A stretch of 64,000 nt of DNA, from positions 186,001 through 250,000 of the forward strand of contig NZ_WIXK01000001.1 in the NCBI RefSeq assembly GCF_009617595.1, in the 5' to 3' direction. The number at the start of each line of letters is the position of its first letter. Within the stretch, counting starts at the first letter, position 1. Below the pieces are notes generated by a model. It was not told the origin of the DNA. It saw only the letters and a list, made by a program, of their open reading frames with translations, and searched no databases. This document shows positions 7,950 through 15,764 of the stretch, piece by piece. The stretch is from Tritonibacter aquimaris (GTDB lineage Bacteria; Pseudomonadota; Alphaproteobacteria; Rhodobacterales; Rhodobacteraceae). The position numbers were made by a program, and so were the translations under genes.

Positions 7950-9077
7950 ATGGCACAGAAATTTAGTTTTGAGCTGAAAGCAACGGATGGCAGAGCGCGT
8001 ACCGGTGTGATTTCAACCCCGCGTGGCGAAATCCGTACCCCTGCGTTTATGCCGGTTGGCACCGCCGCCACCGTCAAGGCGATGATGCCCGAAAGCGTGC
8101 GCGCAACCGGTGCAGATATCCTACTGGGCAATACCTATCACCTGATGCTGCGCCCCACCGCCGAGCGGATTGACCGTTTGGGTGGCTTGCACAAATTCAT
8201 GAACTGGGAGCGCCCGATCCTGACCGACAGCGGCGGGTTTCAGGTGATGTCACTTGCGGGTCTGCGCAAGCTGACCGAACACGGCGTGACGTTTAAATCC
8301 CATATTGATGGCTCCAAACATGAGCTGACGCCGGAACGCTCCATGGAAATCCAGCGGCTTTTGGGCTCGGATATTGTGATGTGTTTTGATGAATGCCCGG
8401 CGCTGCCAGCAGACCGGGATCGCATTGCTGAAAGTATGCGCCTGTCGATGCGGTGGGCCGAACGTTCACGCGAGGCCTTTGGCGACCGGCCGGGGCATGC
8501 GCTGTTTGGCATTATGCAGGGCGGGCTTGAGCAGGATCTGCGCGAAGAAAGTGCCGAGGCGCTGAAAAAGATCGGCTTTGAAGGCTACGCCATTGGTGGC
8601 CTTGCAGTGGGCGAGGGGCAGGAGGCGATGTTTGGTTGCCTCGACTATGCGCCTGAATTCCTGCCAGTGGACAAACCGCGCTATCTGATGGGCGTGGGCA
8701 AGCCCGATGATATTGTGGGGGCCGTAAAACGCGGCATCGATATGATGGATTGTGTGCTGCCGTCGCGATCTGGCCGCACTGGGCAGGCCTTTACCCGCCA
8801 CGGAGTGGTCAACATCAAAAACGCGCGTCACGCCGATGATCCGCGTCCGCTGGATGAAGCAAACTCAAGCCCCAGCCGCAACTATTCGCGCGCCTATCTG
8901 CACCATGTGTTCCGTTCAAATGAAATGATCGCGGGGATGCTGTTGACCTGGCACAACCTTCATTATTTCCAGATGATCATGCAGGAGATGCGTGATGCTA
9001 TCGCCGCAGGCAGCTTTGACGCCTGGGAGCAGGAGTTCCACGCCATGCGGGCGCAGGGCGACATTGATCCGCTGTAA
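7950..9077 (+). CDS. tgt: Queuine/preQ1 tRNA-ribosyltransferase
   Basis: tRNA-guanine transglycosylase, exchanging guanine-34 of tRNAs with GUN anticodons for preQ1 in queuosine synthesis; cytoplasmic, 375 residues, the same length as the E. coli enzyme. Key motifs: [10 protein letters not shown] (catalytic Asp region), [14 protein letters not shown] and MDCVLPSR. The ATG at 7950 is chosen over the GTG at 7941 because AAGGTGG lies 5 nt before it. The canonical zinc ligands CxCxxC near the C-terminus are not evident: the region reads [13 protein letters not shown] followed by a short HHVF segment, so zinc binding may be altered. Confidence 0.96.
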   Translation: MAQKFSFELKATDGRARTGVISTPRGEIRTPAFMPVGTAATVKAMMPESVRATGADILLGNTYHLMLRPTAERIDRLGGLHKFMNWERPILTDSGGFQVMSLAGLRKLTEHGVTFKSHIDGSKHELTPERSMEIQRLLGSDIVMCFDECPALPADRDRIAESMRLSMRWAERSREAFGDRPGHALFGIMQGGLEQDLREESAEALKKIGFEGYAIGGLAVGEGQEAMFGCLDYAPEFLPVDKPRYLMGVGKPDDIVGAVKRGIDMMDCVLPSRSGRTGQAFTRHGVVNIKNARHADDPRPLDEANSSPSRNYSRAYLHHVFRSNEMIAGMLLTWHNLHYFQMIMQEMRDAIAAGSFDAWEQEFHAMRAQGDIDPL

Positions 9078-9220
9078 GTCTTAAGCCGGGAATGGCTCCT
9101 CGGCGTAGCGTTGCCTGCCTCTGCGCGACTATTCTTGGCGAGTATTGTGGGTTTGGGATTGCAGCGCAAACACGGAAAATCTGTTTGATTTGAGATCTAC
9201 AGATGTCGCGAAAATATAAC

Positions 9221-9250
9221 AGCCGCTCTTGATCAAAGGGCGGCTTTTTT
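9221..9250 (+). terminator. Rho-independent terminator downstream of tgt
   Basis: Stem agccgctctt / aagggcggct with one G·T pair (9221-9245), followed by TTTTTT. It lies 144 bases after the tgt stop. Confidence 0.75.
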
Positions 9251-9467
9251 CTTTCGTCACGTAGGAAAGCTGCGTGCTGTTTCTAAGGATGCAAGCTTGT
9301 GAAAGTGGCGATTTGAAATGTTGGAAACTATAAACAAACTGTTTCTAACGTTGATATGTTAACTTTTAAAATTGTTTTATCATATTTGCGTGATAATAAA
9401 ATTACTGTGAGCATGGCGCCAGTTTCTGTTGGCGTTTGGTATCAGGTAATGTGAATAGAGTGACGTA
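9251..9467. other. AT-rich leader region of the VPLPA-CTERM gene
   Basis: The gap between tgt and the next gene is 390 bases and holds the terminator at 9221-9250. The rest is AT-rich (for example ttaacttttaaaattgtttt near 9360) with a GCGCCAgtttctgtTGGCG hairpin at about 9415-9434. It probably carries the promoter of the next gene, but I cannot place -35/-10 boxes confidently. Confidence 0.5.
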
Positions 9468-10082
9468 ATGAAGAAAATTATTTTTTCCGCCCTTGCTGCT
9501 TTGACGATTGCTACAGGAAGCACACAGGCCGCAACACTATTGGCGGATGGCACCTATAGCGCTCCAAATGATCTTACCCGCGTTCAGGAGGGCAGCACGG
9601 TCTATGAGTTTTTGGAGCTGCCCAACACGCTTGGCATGACAGCGGCTGTTGCGCAAAGCACTTTTTCTGCGGATGGATTTGTGTTTGCTGGATTTAGCCA
9701 TGTCAACCACTTGCTTGAGGCCTTTGGGTTCTCTGGGGTGACATTGCCCGCGTTAGGGACATACCAGACGCTGGGGGCAGGAGATGCAGCCGGGTTTGCC
9801 GAGCGGCTTTATAGCGCGCATCCGACCCGCCCTTACATTCTTGCTGGATTTCAAAACGACTTGGGGGATCCTGTGCATATTTGTATTTCAGGCTCGGGAT
9901 CCTGCGGGTTGGATTCTGGTGAGATTGCGAATTTCCCCAATCTTCTGGATGGGAACCCCAATTCCAACGTGTTGATGGTGCGTGAAGCCGCGGTTGCCCC
10001 TGTGCCGCTTCCCGCCACTGCGTTGTTGTTGGCAGGTGGACTGGCTGGATTTGGTGCGTTGCGCAGAGCGCGCAAAGTCTAA
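9468..10082 (+). CDS. Secreted protein with VPLPA-CTERM sorting signal
   Basis: 204-residue exported protein of unknown function. An N-terminal signal peptide (about residues 1-21, ending TQAA) is followed by a small, weakly conserved globular part with two cysteines (CISGSGSC). The C-terminus is a textbook sorting tail: VPLPATALLLAGGLAG followed by a basic cluster RRARK. The VPLPA-CTERM tail is the Rhodobacterales variant of PEP-CTERM and is processed by an exosortase, usually in species making exopolysaccharide; no exosortase gene is in the window. Terminators on both sides make it monocistronic. Confidence 0.88.
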   Translation: MKKIIFSALAALTIATGSTQAATLLADGTYSAPNDLTRVQEGSTVYEFLELPNTLGMTAAVAQSTFSADGFVFAGFSHVNHLLEAFGFSGVTLPALGTYQTLGAGDAAGFAERLYSAHPTRPYILAGFQNDLGDPVHICISGSGSCGLDSGEIANFPNLLDGNPNSNVLMVREAAVAPVPLPATALLLAGGLAGFGALRRARKV

Positions 10083-10108
10083 ACTTACTGCTTAAAGAGT
10101 GAACGGTG

Positions 10109-10137
10109 AGCCGCTCCTATCTGGGGCGGCTTTATTT
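10109..10137 (+). terminator. Terminator of the VPLPA-CTERM gene
   Basis: Stem agccgctcc / ggggcggct (10109-10117 with 10123-10131, one mismatch or wobble) followed by ttatttt. The stem resembles the tgt terminator at 9221-9245. Confidence 0.65.
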
Positions 10138-10299
10138 TGTGGGTATATGTTACGTGCATCATGGCGGTTTAAAGCTTTGATCACCTTATCACCAAAACCC
10201 CCTTGTGGTCGGCTGGCGCAGGGGGCAATGTGGCTGCCAAAGCAAGCGGTGGGTTGAAAACCAACTGTAGCCAGACCAAATTAAAAGATCCAAAGAGGA

Positions 10300-10336
10300 G
10301 ACGGCGGGGGTTGCCGCTAGCCGGGGCCGGGCCGTC
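10300..10336 (+). promoter_or_regulatory. GC-rich hairpin in the lon leader
   Basis: GACGGC (10300-10305) pairs with GCCGTC (10331-10336) around a GC-rich interior, ending 21 bases before the lon start and leaving AAAGGA single-stranded. It may be a 5'-UTR structure. I found no convincing sigma-32 promoter; TTGAAA at about 10253 has no good partner. Confidence 0.35.
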
Positions 10337-10357
10337 TTGCCAAATAAAGGACCGAGT

Positions 10358-12769
10358 ATGCAAGAGCCACTCAATTCCTCCTATCCTGTTCTGCCGCTGC
10401 GCGACATTGTGGTGTTTCCACATATGATCGTGCCGTTGTTTGTCGGTCGCGACAAATCGGTGCGCGCGCTGGAAGAGGTGATGGCGGATGACAAACAGAT
10501 CCTGCTGTCCAGCCAGGTTGATCCGTCTGAAGACGATCCCGAAGCCGATGGCATCTATGAAGTTGGCGTGCTCGCCAATGTGTTGCAGCTGCTGAAACTG
10601 CCCGACGGCACCGTTAAGGTGCTGGTCGAAGGTCAGGCGCGGGTGCGCATTACCGAATATTTGGAAAATGAAAATTTCTTTGAAGCCCGTGTTGAGGCGC
10701 TGACTGAAATTCCGGGTGACATGACCACAACCGAAGCGCTGGTGCGCACGGTTGGTGATGAGTTTGAGCGCTACGCCAAAGTGCGCAAAAACATCCCCGA
10801 AGAGGCGCTTGCGGCCGTGGGTGAAACCGGTGAAGCCGCCAAGCTTGCGGATCTGGTTTCTGGCCATCTGGGCATTGAGGTTGATCGCAAGCAGGAGCTT
10901 TTGGAAACGCTTTCTGTCAGCGAACGCCTTGAGAAGGTCTACGGGCTGATGCAGGGGGAGATGTCGGTTCTGCAGGTCGAGAAAAAGATCAAGACCCGCG
11001 TCAAATCCCAGATGGAGAAGACCCAGCGCGAATATTACCTGAATGAGCAGATGAAGGCCATTCAGAAGGAGCTGGGCGATGGCGAAGAAGGGGCCGGCGA
11101 AGTTGCCGAACTGGAAGAGAAAATCGCCGCAACCAAGCTTTCAAAAGAAGCGCGCGAAAAGGCCGATGCTGAGCTGAAGAAGCTCAAGAACATGTCGCCC
11201 ATGTCGGCCGAGGCCACAGTTGTGCGCAACTATCTTGACTGGATGCTGTCGATCCCGTGGGGCACCAAATCCCGTGTCAAAAAGGATCTGGGCCGCGCAC
11301 AGGAAATCCTCGATCAGGATCACTATGGTCTGGATAAGGTCAAAGAGCGCATCGTTGAGTATCTTGCGGTGCAGCAGCGTTCGGCCAAGCTCAAAGGACC
11401 GATCCTGTGCCTTGTTGGCCCTCCGGGTGTTGGTAAAACCTCGCTTGGTAAATCGGTTGCCAAGGCCACTGGCCGTGAGTTTATCCGCATTGCTCTGGGT
11501 GGTGTGCGTGACGAAAGCGAAATTCGCGGTCACCGCCGGACTTACATCGGCTCTATGCCCGGTAAGATCATTCAGGCGCTGAAAAAGGCCAAAACCACCA
11601 ACCCGCTGATCCTGCTCGATGAAATCGACAAGATGGGTCAGGATTTTCGCGGTGATCCGGCGTCAGCGATGCTGGAGGTTCTGGACCCGGAACAGAACAA
11701 CACCTTTATGGATCACTACCTTGAGGTGGAATATGATCTGTCAAACGTGATGTTTTTGACCACCTCCAACAGCTACAACATGCCGGGGCCGCTGATGGAC
11801 CGGATGGAGATCATTCCGCTGTCGGGCTATACCGAGGATGAAAAGCGTGAGATTGCCAAACAGCACCTGATTGGCAAGCAGGTCAAAAACCACGGTCTTA
11901 AGGCCAAGGAATTTGAGCTGAAAGAAGAGGCGCTGAACGATATCATCCGCACCTATACCCGCGAGGCTGGTGTGCGTAACCTTGAGCGTGAGATCGCCAA
12001 AGTTGCCCGTAAATCCTTGACCAAGATCGTCAAGAAAGAAGCTGAAAGCGTCACCGTGACGCCGGACAATCTGGATGAATTCCTTGGCGTGCCGAAATAC
12101 CGCTTTGGTCTGGCCGAAAAGGAAGATCAGGTTGGTGTGGTTACAGGCCTTGCCTATACCTCGGTTGGCGGCGAGCTCCTGTCGATCGAGGCACTGCGCC
12201 TGCCCGGTAAGGGTCGGATGAAAACCACCGGTAAGCTCGGCGATGTGATGAAGGAGTCGATTGAGGCTGCCTCATCGTATGTGCGCTCCATTTCGCCACA
12301 GATCGGGGTGAAACCGCCGCGTTTTGACAAATGGGATATCCACGTGCACGTGCCCGAAGGGGCAACTCCCAAAGACGGCCCAAGCGCGGGTTTGGCCATG
12401 GTGACATCGATTGTGTCGGTGTTGACGCAGATCCCCGTGCGCAAAGATATCGCCATGACCGGCGAGGTCACGCTGCGCGGCAATGCGTTGGCAATCGGTG
12501 GTCTGAAGGAGAAACTTCTGGCGGCGCTGCGCGGTGGTATCAAAACCGTGCTGATCCCGGAAGAAAACGCCAAAGATCTGCCGGAAATCCCGGACAACGT
12601 CAAAGAAGGCCTGGAAATCATCACGGTCAGCCACGTTTCAGAAGTGTTGAAACATGCGCTGGTGGCAACACCAACGGCCATCGAATGGGATGAAGAGGCA
12701 GAAGAAGCTGCTGCAGCCAAAGCCGCGCTGGAAAACAAAGGCACAGGGGCGGGCGCAACTGCGCATTAA
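10358..12769 (+). CDS. lon: ATP-dependent Lon protease
   Basis: Cytoplasmic AAA+ protease that degrades misfolded and regulatory proteins, 803 residues, full length. Order: N-terminal substrate-binding domain beginning YPVLPLRDIVVFPHM, a coiled-coil region, AAA+ module with Walker A GPPGVGKTS (about residue 354) and Walker B LILLDEIDK, and the C-terminal serine protease domain with Ser676 in DGPSAG and the dyad Lys near residue 719 in GGLKEK. The ATG at 10358 follows AAAGGA at a 6-nt spacing; an in-frame TTG 21 bases upstream has no such site. The Ala-rich tail is ordinary. Followed by a strong terminator. Confidence 0.98.
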   Translation: MQEPLNSSYPVLPLRDIVVFPHMIVPLFVGRDKSVRALEEVMADDKQILLSSQVDPSEDDPEADGIYEVGVLANVLQLLKLPDGTVKVLVEGQARVRITEYLENENFFEARVEALTEIPGDMTTTEALVRTVGDEFERYAKVRKNIPEEALAAVGETGEAAKLADLVSGHLGIEVDRKQELLETLSVSERLEKVYGLMQGEMSVLQVEKKIKTRVKSQMEKTQREYYLNEQMKAIQKELGDGEEGAGEVAELEEKIAATKLSKEAREKADAELKKLKNMSPMSAEATVVRNYLDWMLSIPWGTKSRVKKDLGRAQEILDQDHYGLDKVKERIVEYLAVQQRSAKLKGPILCLVGPPGVGKTSLGKSVAKATGREFIRIALGGVRDESEIRGHRRTYIGSMPGKIIQALKKAKTTNPLILLDEIDKMGQDFRGDPASAMLEVLDPEQNNTFMDHYLEVEYDLSNVMFLTTSNSYNMPGPLMDRMEIIPLSGYTEDEKREIAKQHLIGKQVKNHGLKAKEFELKEEALNDIIRTYTREAGVRNLEREIAKVARKSLTKIVKKEAESVTVTPDNLDEFLGVPKYRFGLAEKEDQVGVVTGLAYTSVGGELLSIEALRLPGKGRMKTTGKLGDVMKESIEAASSYVRSISPQIGVKPPRFDKWDIHVHVPEGATPKDGPSAGLAMVTSIVSVLTQIPVRKDIAMTGEVTLRGNALAIGGLKEKLLAALRGGIKTVLIPEENAKDLPEIPDNVKEGLEIITVSHVSEVLKHALVATPTAIEWDEEAEEAAAAKAALENKGTGAGATAH

Positions 12770-12793
12770 GCCTCTGGATGTGTGAGTAGAAAT

Positions 12794-12820
12794 AAAGGGC
12801 GGCCACTGGCCGCCCTTTTT
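12794..12820 (+). terminator. Terminator of lon
   Basis: 11-bp stem aaagggcggcc / ggccgcccttt with a 3-nt loop, followed by TTTTT. Confidence 0.9.
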
Positions 12821-12884
12821 AGGTGTCCTATCGTTATGTAGGCAGCCTTTAACGGCGTTTATTTTCCCCAACTGGACATTATTG

Positions 12885-12916
12885 GCGCGCAGGCAAAGCG
12901 GGCTTTGCCTGCGCGC
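12885..12916. repeat. Perfect 14-bp inverted repeat downstream of the leucine dehydrogenase gene
   Basis: gcgcgcaggcaaag (12885-12898) and ctttgcctgcgcgc (12903-12916) flank a 4-base loop. It lies between the convergent lon and dehydrogenase genes. Neither strand shows a T-run after it, so it is not a classic terminator. It may stabilise mRNA 3' ends or belong to a dispersed palindrome family. Confidence 0.55.
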
Positions 12917-12947
12917 GGGCGCCTCATAAGGCACGGGTGCAAGCGGA

Positions 12948-13997
12948 TCAAGCCGCTTGTTCTGAGATCTTTGTTTGTACCGCTTTCGTGGCAACATCGG
13001 CCGGGCTGATGTTGGCGGCGGCGGCCTGATTGAGGATGGATTTCAAGGTCACATCCAGTGCCGCGAGTTTTTCACTTACAAATCCTTCGCGATCAGAAAT
13101 TTGCTGGATCTCGGTAGCGACGTTGATGATGCCACCGCCATTGGCAACAAAATCGGGCGCATAGAGAATGCCTTTGGCGTGCAGGGCTGCGCCATCTGCG
13201 GCTGTGGCCAGCTGGTTGTTTGCACCACCGGCAACAACGCTGACTTTTAGCTGTGCAATGGTGATCTCATTCAAGATGCCGCCGATTGCGCAGGGCGCAA
13301 AGATATCGGCCTCCACGCCGTAGATCGCATCAATCGCAACGGCCTTTGCGCCAAAGGTTTCAACGGCGCGGCTGACGCGATCGGCAACAGTGTCGGTGAC
13401 GATCAGCTTTGCGCCCGCGTCATGCAGAAATTCACACAGATACCAACCCACATGGCCAAGACCCTGAACCGAAACACGCACATCTTGCAGCGTGTCCGTG
13501 CCGTGACGATGTGCCCAGGTGGTTTTGATCGCGTTGAAAATACCACGCGCGGTGATCGGGGAGGGGTCGCCGCTGGCAAATTCGCCATTGGGAAGACCAG
13601 CCACAAATTTGGTTTCCTCGGCTAGAATGGCCATATCTGTTGGGCTCATGCCCATGTCTTCGGCGGTGTAATAGCGCCCTTCAAGCGATTGGATTGCGCG
13701 GGCAAAGGCACGCAGCAGATCCGGTGTTTTTTCCGTGGAAGGATTGCCAATGATCACAGCCTTACCGCCACCAAGGCTAAGACCTGCGGCAGCGTTTTTA
13801 TAGGTCATGCCTTCGCTCAGCCGCATCACATCTTTCAGGGCGGCTTCGGCGCTGTCATAGGGGCGCATGCGCAGACCACCCGCCGCCGGGCCCAGTCGAG
13901 TCGAATGGATGGCAATAAACCCGTGCAGACCACAGTCTTGATCGCGCACCTCATAGATGGCTTCATGGCTGGTGCTTGGGACTTCGGTAACGTTCAT
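12948..13997 (-). CDS. Leucine/valine-type amino-acid dehydrogenase
   Basis: Glu/Leu/Phe/Val dehydrogenase family, 349 residues. Deaminates a branched-chain or hydrophobic amino acid to its 2-oxo acid with NAD+. Substrate-domain motifs: GPAAGGLRMR and LGGGKAVI with the catalytic Lys. The NAD domain shows GLGHVGWYLCEFL. The ATG at 13997 has AGGAG 6 nt upstream and replaces a longer open frame from 14027. It is divergent from an Lrp-family gene that probably regulates it. Leucine, valine or phenylalanine as the true substrate cannot be told apart here. Confidence 0.92.
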   Translation of the reverse strand: MNVTEVPSTSHEAIYEVRDQDCGLHGFIAIHSTRLGPAAGGLRMRPYDSAEAALKDVMRLSEGMTYKNAAAGLSLGGGKAVIIGNPSTEKTPDLLRAFARAIQSLEGRYYTAEDMGMSPTDMAILAEETKFVAGLPNGEFASGDPSPITARGIFNAIKTTWAHRHGTDTLQDVRVSVQGLGHVGWYLCEFLHDAGAKLIVTDTVADRVSRAVETFGAKAVAIDAIYGVEADIFAPCAIGGILNEITIAQLKVSVVAGGANNQLATAADGAALHAKGILYAPDFVANGGGIINVATEIQQISDREGFVSEKLAALDVTLKSILNQAAAANISPADVATKAVQTKISEQAA

Positions 13998-14129
13998 TTT
14001 GCTCTCCTGGGGTGGACGTCGCACCACTTTATTTGGATTTCAGGAGTGGATGTCTCCAAATTTACGCTTATTTCCGCACTGGATTAGAGTATTCTGGTGA
14101 AATATCGGGATTGATTAGGGGAAACCGGC

Positions 14130-14585
14130 GTGGATTTGATTGACGGTAAGATTTTGACTGCCTTGCAGGAGAACGGTCGCATCACCATGGCCGAGCTTGC
14201 GGAGCAGGTGGGGCTGTCGCCAACACCCTGTGCGCGCCGGGTGAGCGCGCTGGAAGATCAGGGGGTGATCGAAGGGTATGGCGCGCGCATCAATCAGGAA
14301 AAACTGGGGCTGACGGTTTCCATCTTTATTGAGGTCGAGCTTGATCAGCAGACATCACAGGCGCTCTTGGCGTTTGAAGCTGCGGTGCGCCCATTTCCGC
14401 AGGTGATGGAATGCCATTTGATGACGGGAACACGGGATGTGCTGCTGCGGGTGGTGGCGCGCGATCTCAATCATTTTGACCGGTTTCTGGAAGAGCAGCT
14501 GATGCGAGTGCCGGGGATCCGCAACACGCGATCAAGCTTTTCACTGCGCACAATGATCCGCCGCAACAGCCTGCCGGGACTTTGA
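14130..14585 (+). CDS. Lrp/AsnC family transcriptional regulator
   Basis: 151-residue amino-acid-responsive regulator starting at GTG, with AGGGG about 8 nt upstream. The N-terminal HTH is typical (ILTALQENGRITMAELAEQVG, split here: LSPTPCARRVSALE follows), and the C-terminal RAM/AsnC ligand domain includes VMECHLMTGTRDVLLRVVA. It is divergently transcribed from the leucine-dehydrogenase-type gene with about 130 bases between starts, so it is probably that gene's local activator or repressor (BkdR-like arrangement). The effector is inferred from context. Confidence 0.93.
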   Translation: MDLIDGKILTALQENGRITMAELAEQVGLSPTPCARRVSALEDQGVIEGYGARINQEKLGLTVSIFIEVELDQQTSQALLAFEAAVRPFPQVMECHLMTGTRDVLLRVVARDLNHFDRFLEEQLMRVPGIRNTRSSFSLRTMIRRNSLPGL

Positions 14586-14630
14586 AAAAACTCTATTTTG
14601 CGTTTTGTCAAAAAAACTGCAAATGAGCCC

Positions 14631-14658
14631 TTGCGCTCCTCTGTGCTATTCTTTAAAT
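14631..14658 (+). promoter_or_regulatory. Candidate promoter of tRNA-Val copy 1
   Basis: TTGCGC (14631-14636), 16 bp, TTAAAT (14653-14658), about 12 bases before the mature tRNA. The same arrangement occurs in copy 2 at 15471-15498, where the only change is one base in the spacer. Confidence 0.4.
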
Positions 14659-14669
14659 CCGCCTTCACC

Positions 14670-14745
<76 letters not shown>

Positions 14746-14858
14746 TTTATCATTGAAAACATGGCTCTACCAAGATTGCGCGCGTGGATCGCGGGAATGT
14801 CTTTGCCTTTGTATACGTGAATGGTTACCTCTGATTTCAGCAGTGAAAGAGGTGTGAT

Positions 14859-15440
14859 ATGGCGCGTTTTCCCAAGATCTGGTTTCTTCGCCACGGGCAG
14901 ACAGAATGGAATGCTGAACATCGCATTCAGGGCCAGCTGGAATCAGATCTGACGGATCTTGGCCGGGCACAGGCCCAAAGCCAGGCCGCGCTGATTGCAC
15001 CGATTTTAGCCGCCCATCAACCGCCCTGTCTGGTCTCGCCGTTGCGGCGGGCGCAAGATACTGCAAAGATTGCGCTGCAAGGCTACCCTTTTGTAACTGA
15101 GCCTAAATTGATGGAAGTGCAGGCGGGCCTCTTTCAGGGGCAAACGCTGGATGAGATCGCCCAGAGCCACCCAGAAGTTCGCACAGCAGCCCCGCAAGCG
15201 CTGGATCTGTTTTGCGCAGCCCCCGAAGGCGAAGGATTTGATGCGTTTTATGATCGCGTGCATGCAGTGCTCAGCGCGCTGGAATGTCCCACGGTGATTG
15301 TGGCGCATGGTCTTTTGGGGCAGGTGCTGCGCGGCATTATCTGCGGCTTGGATCGTGCCGATATGGCTGCGCTGCCCAATGAGCAGGGCTGTATCTATGT
15401 GCTGGAAAACGGTCAGGAAACTTTGATGCGGGCCAAGTGA
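14859..15440 (+). CDS. Histidine phosphatase family protein (phosphoglycerate-mutase-like)
   Basis: 193-residue member of the histidine phosphatase superfamily. The N-terminal catalytic motif is FLRHGQTEWN (His phospho-acceptor in RHG), followed by SPLRRAQDTA and the second catalytic His in VIVAHGLLGQVLRG. The substrate is unknown; the family includes cofactor-dependent phosphoglycerate mutases and many small phosphatases, and this short form is more likely a phosphatase. The gene is enclosed between two direct repeats each carrying tRNA-Val, so it could be deleted or duplicated by recombination between them. Confidence 0.9.
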   Translation: MARFPKIWFLRHGQTEWNAEHRIQGQLESDLTDLGRAQAQSQAALIAPILAAHQPPCLVSPLRRAQDTAKIALQGYPFVTEPKLMEVQAGLFQGQTLDEIAQSHPEVRTAAPQALDLFCAAPEGEGFDAFYDRVHAVLSALECPTVIVAHGLLGQVLRGIICGLDRADMAALPNEQGCIYVLENGQETLMRAK

Positions 15441-15450
15441 AGTTTTTTCG

Positions 15451-15591
<141 letters not shown>

Positions 15592-15764
15592 CTTTAAATG
15601 TACAGCTCTACCATCGATGTCAGCATGATTTGCTGGTGTTGTTTGGTTTTGGTTTTCCGGCAATCTTATGCGGAAAACAGTGGTTGTACGTTTGGGGTGA
15701 AATCACCGCGAGAGCGACAAGTTGTTGGATTGACCCGCGCGCAGACAAGACGCAGGTTGGATCT

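Noticed and set aside
10240-10280. Sigma-32 promoter of lon
   Set aside because: TTGAAA is present but no CCCCAT-like -10 at 13-15 bp.
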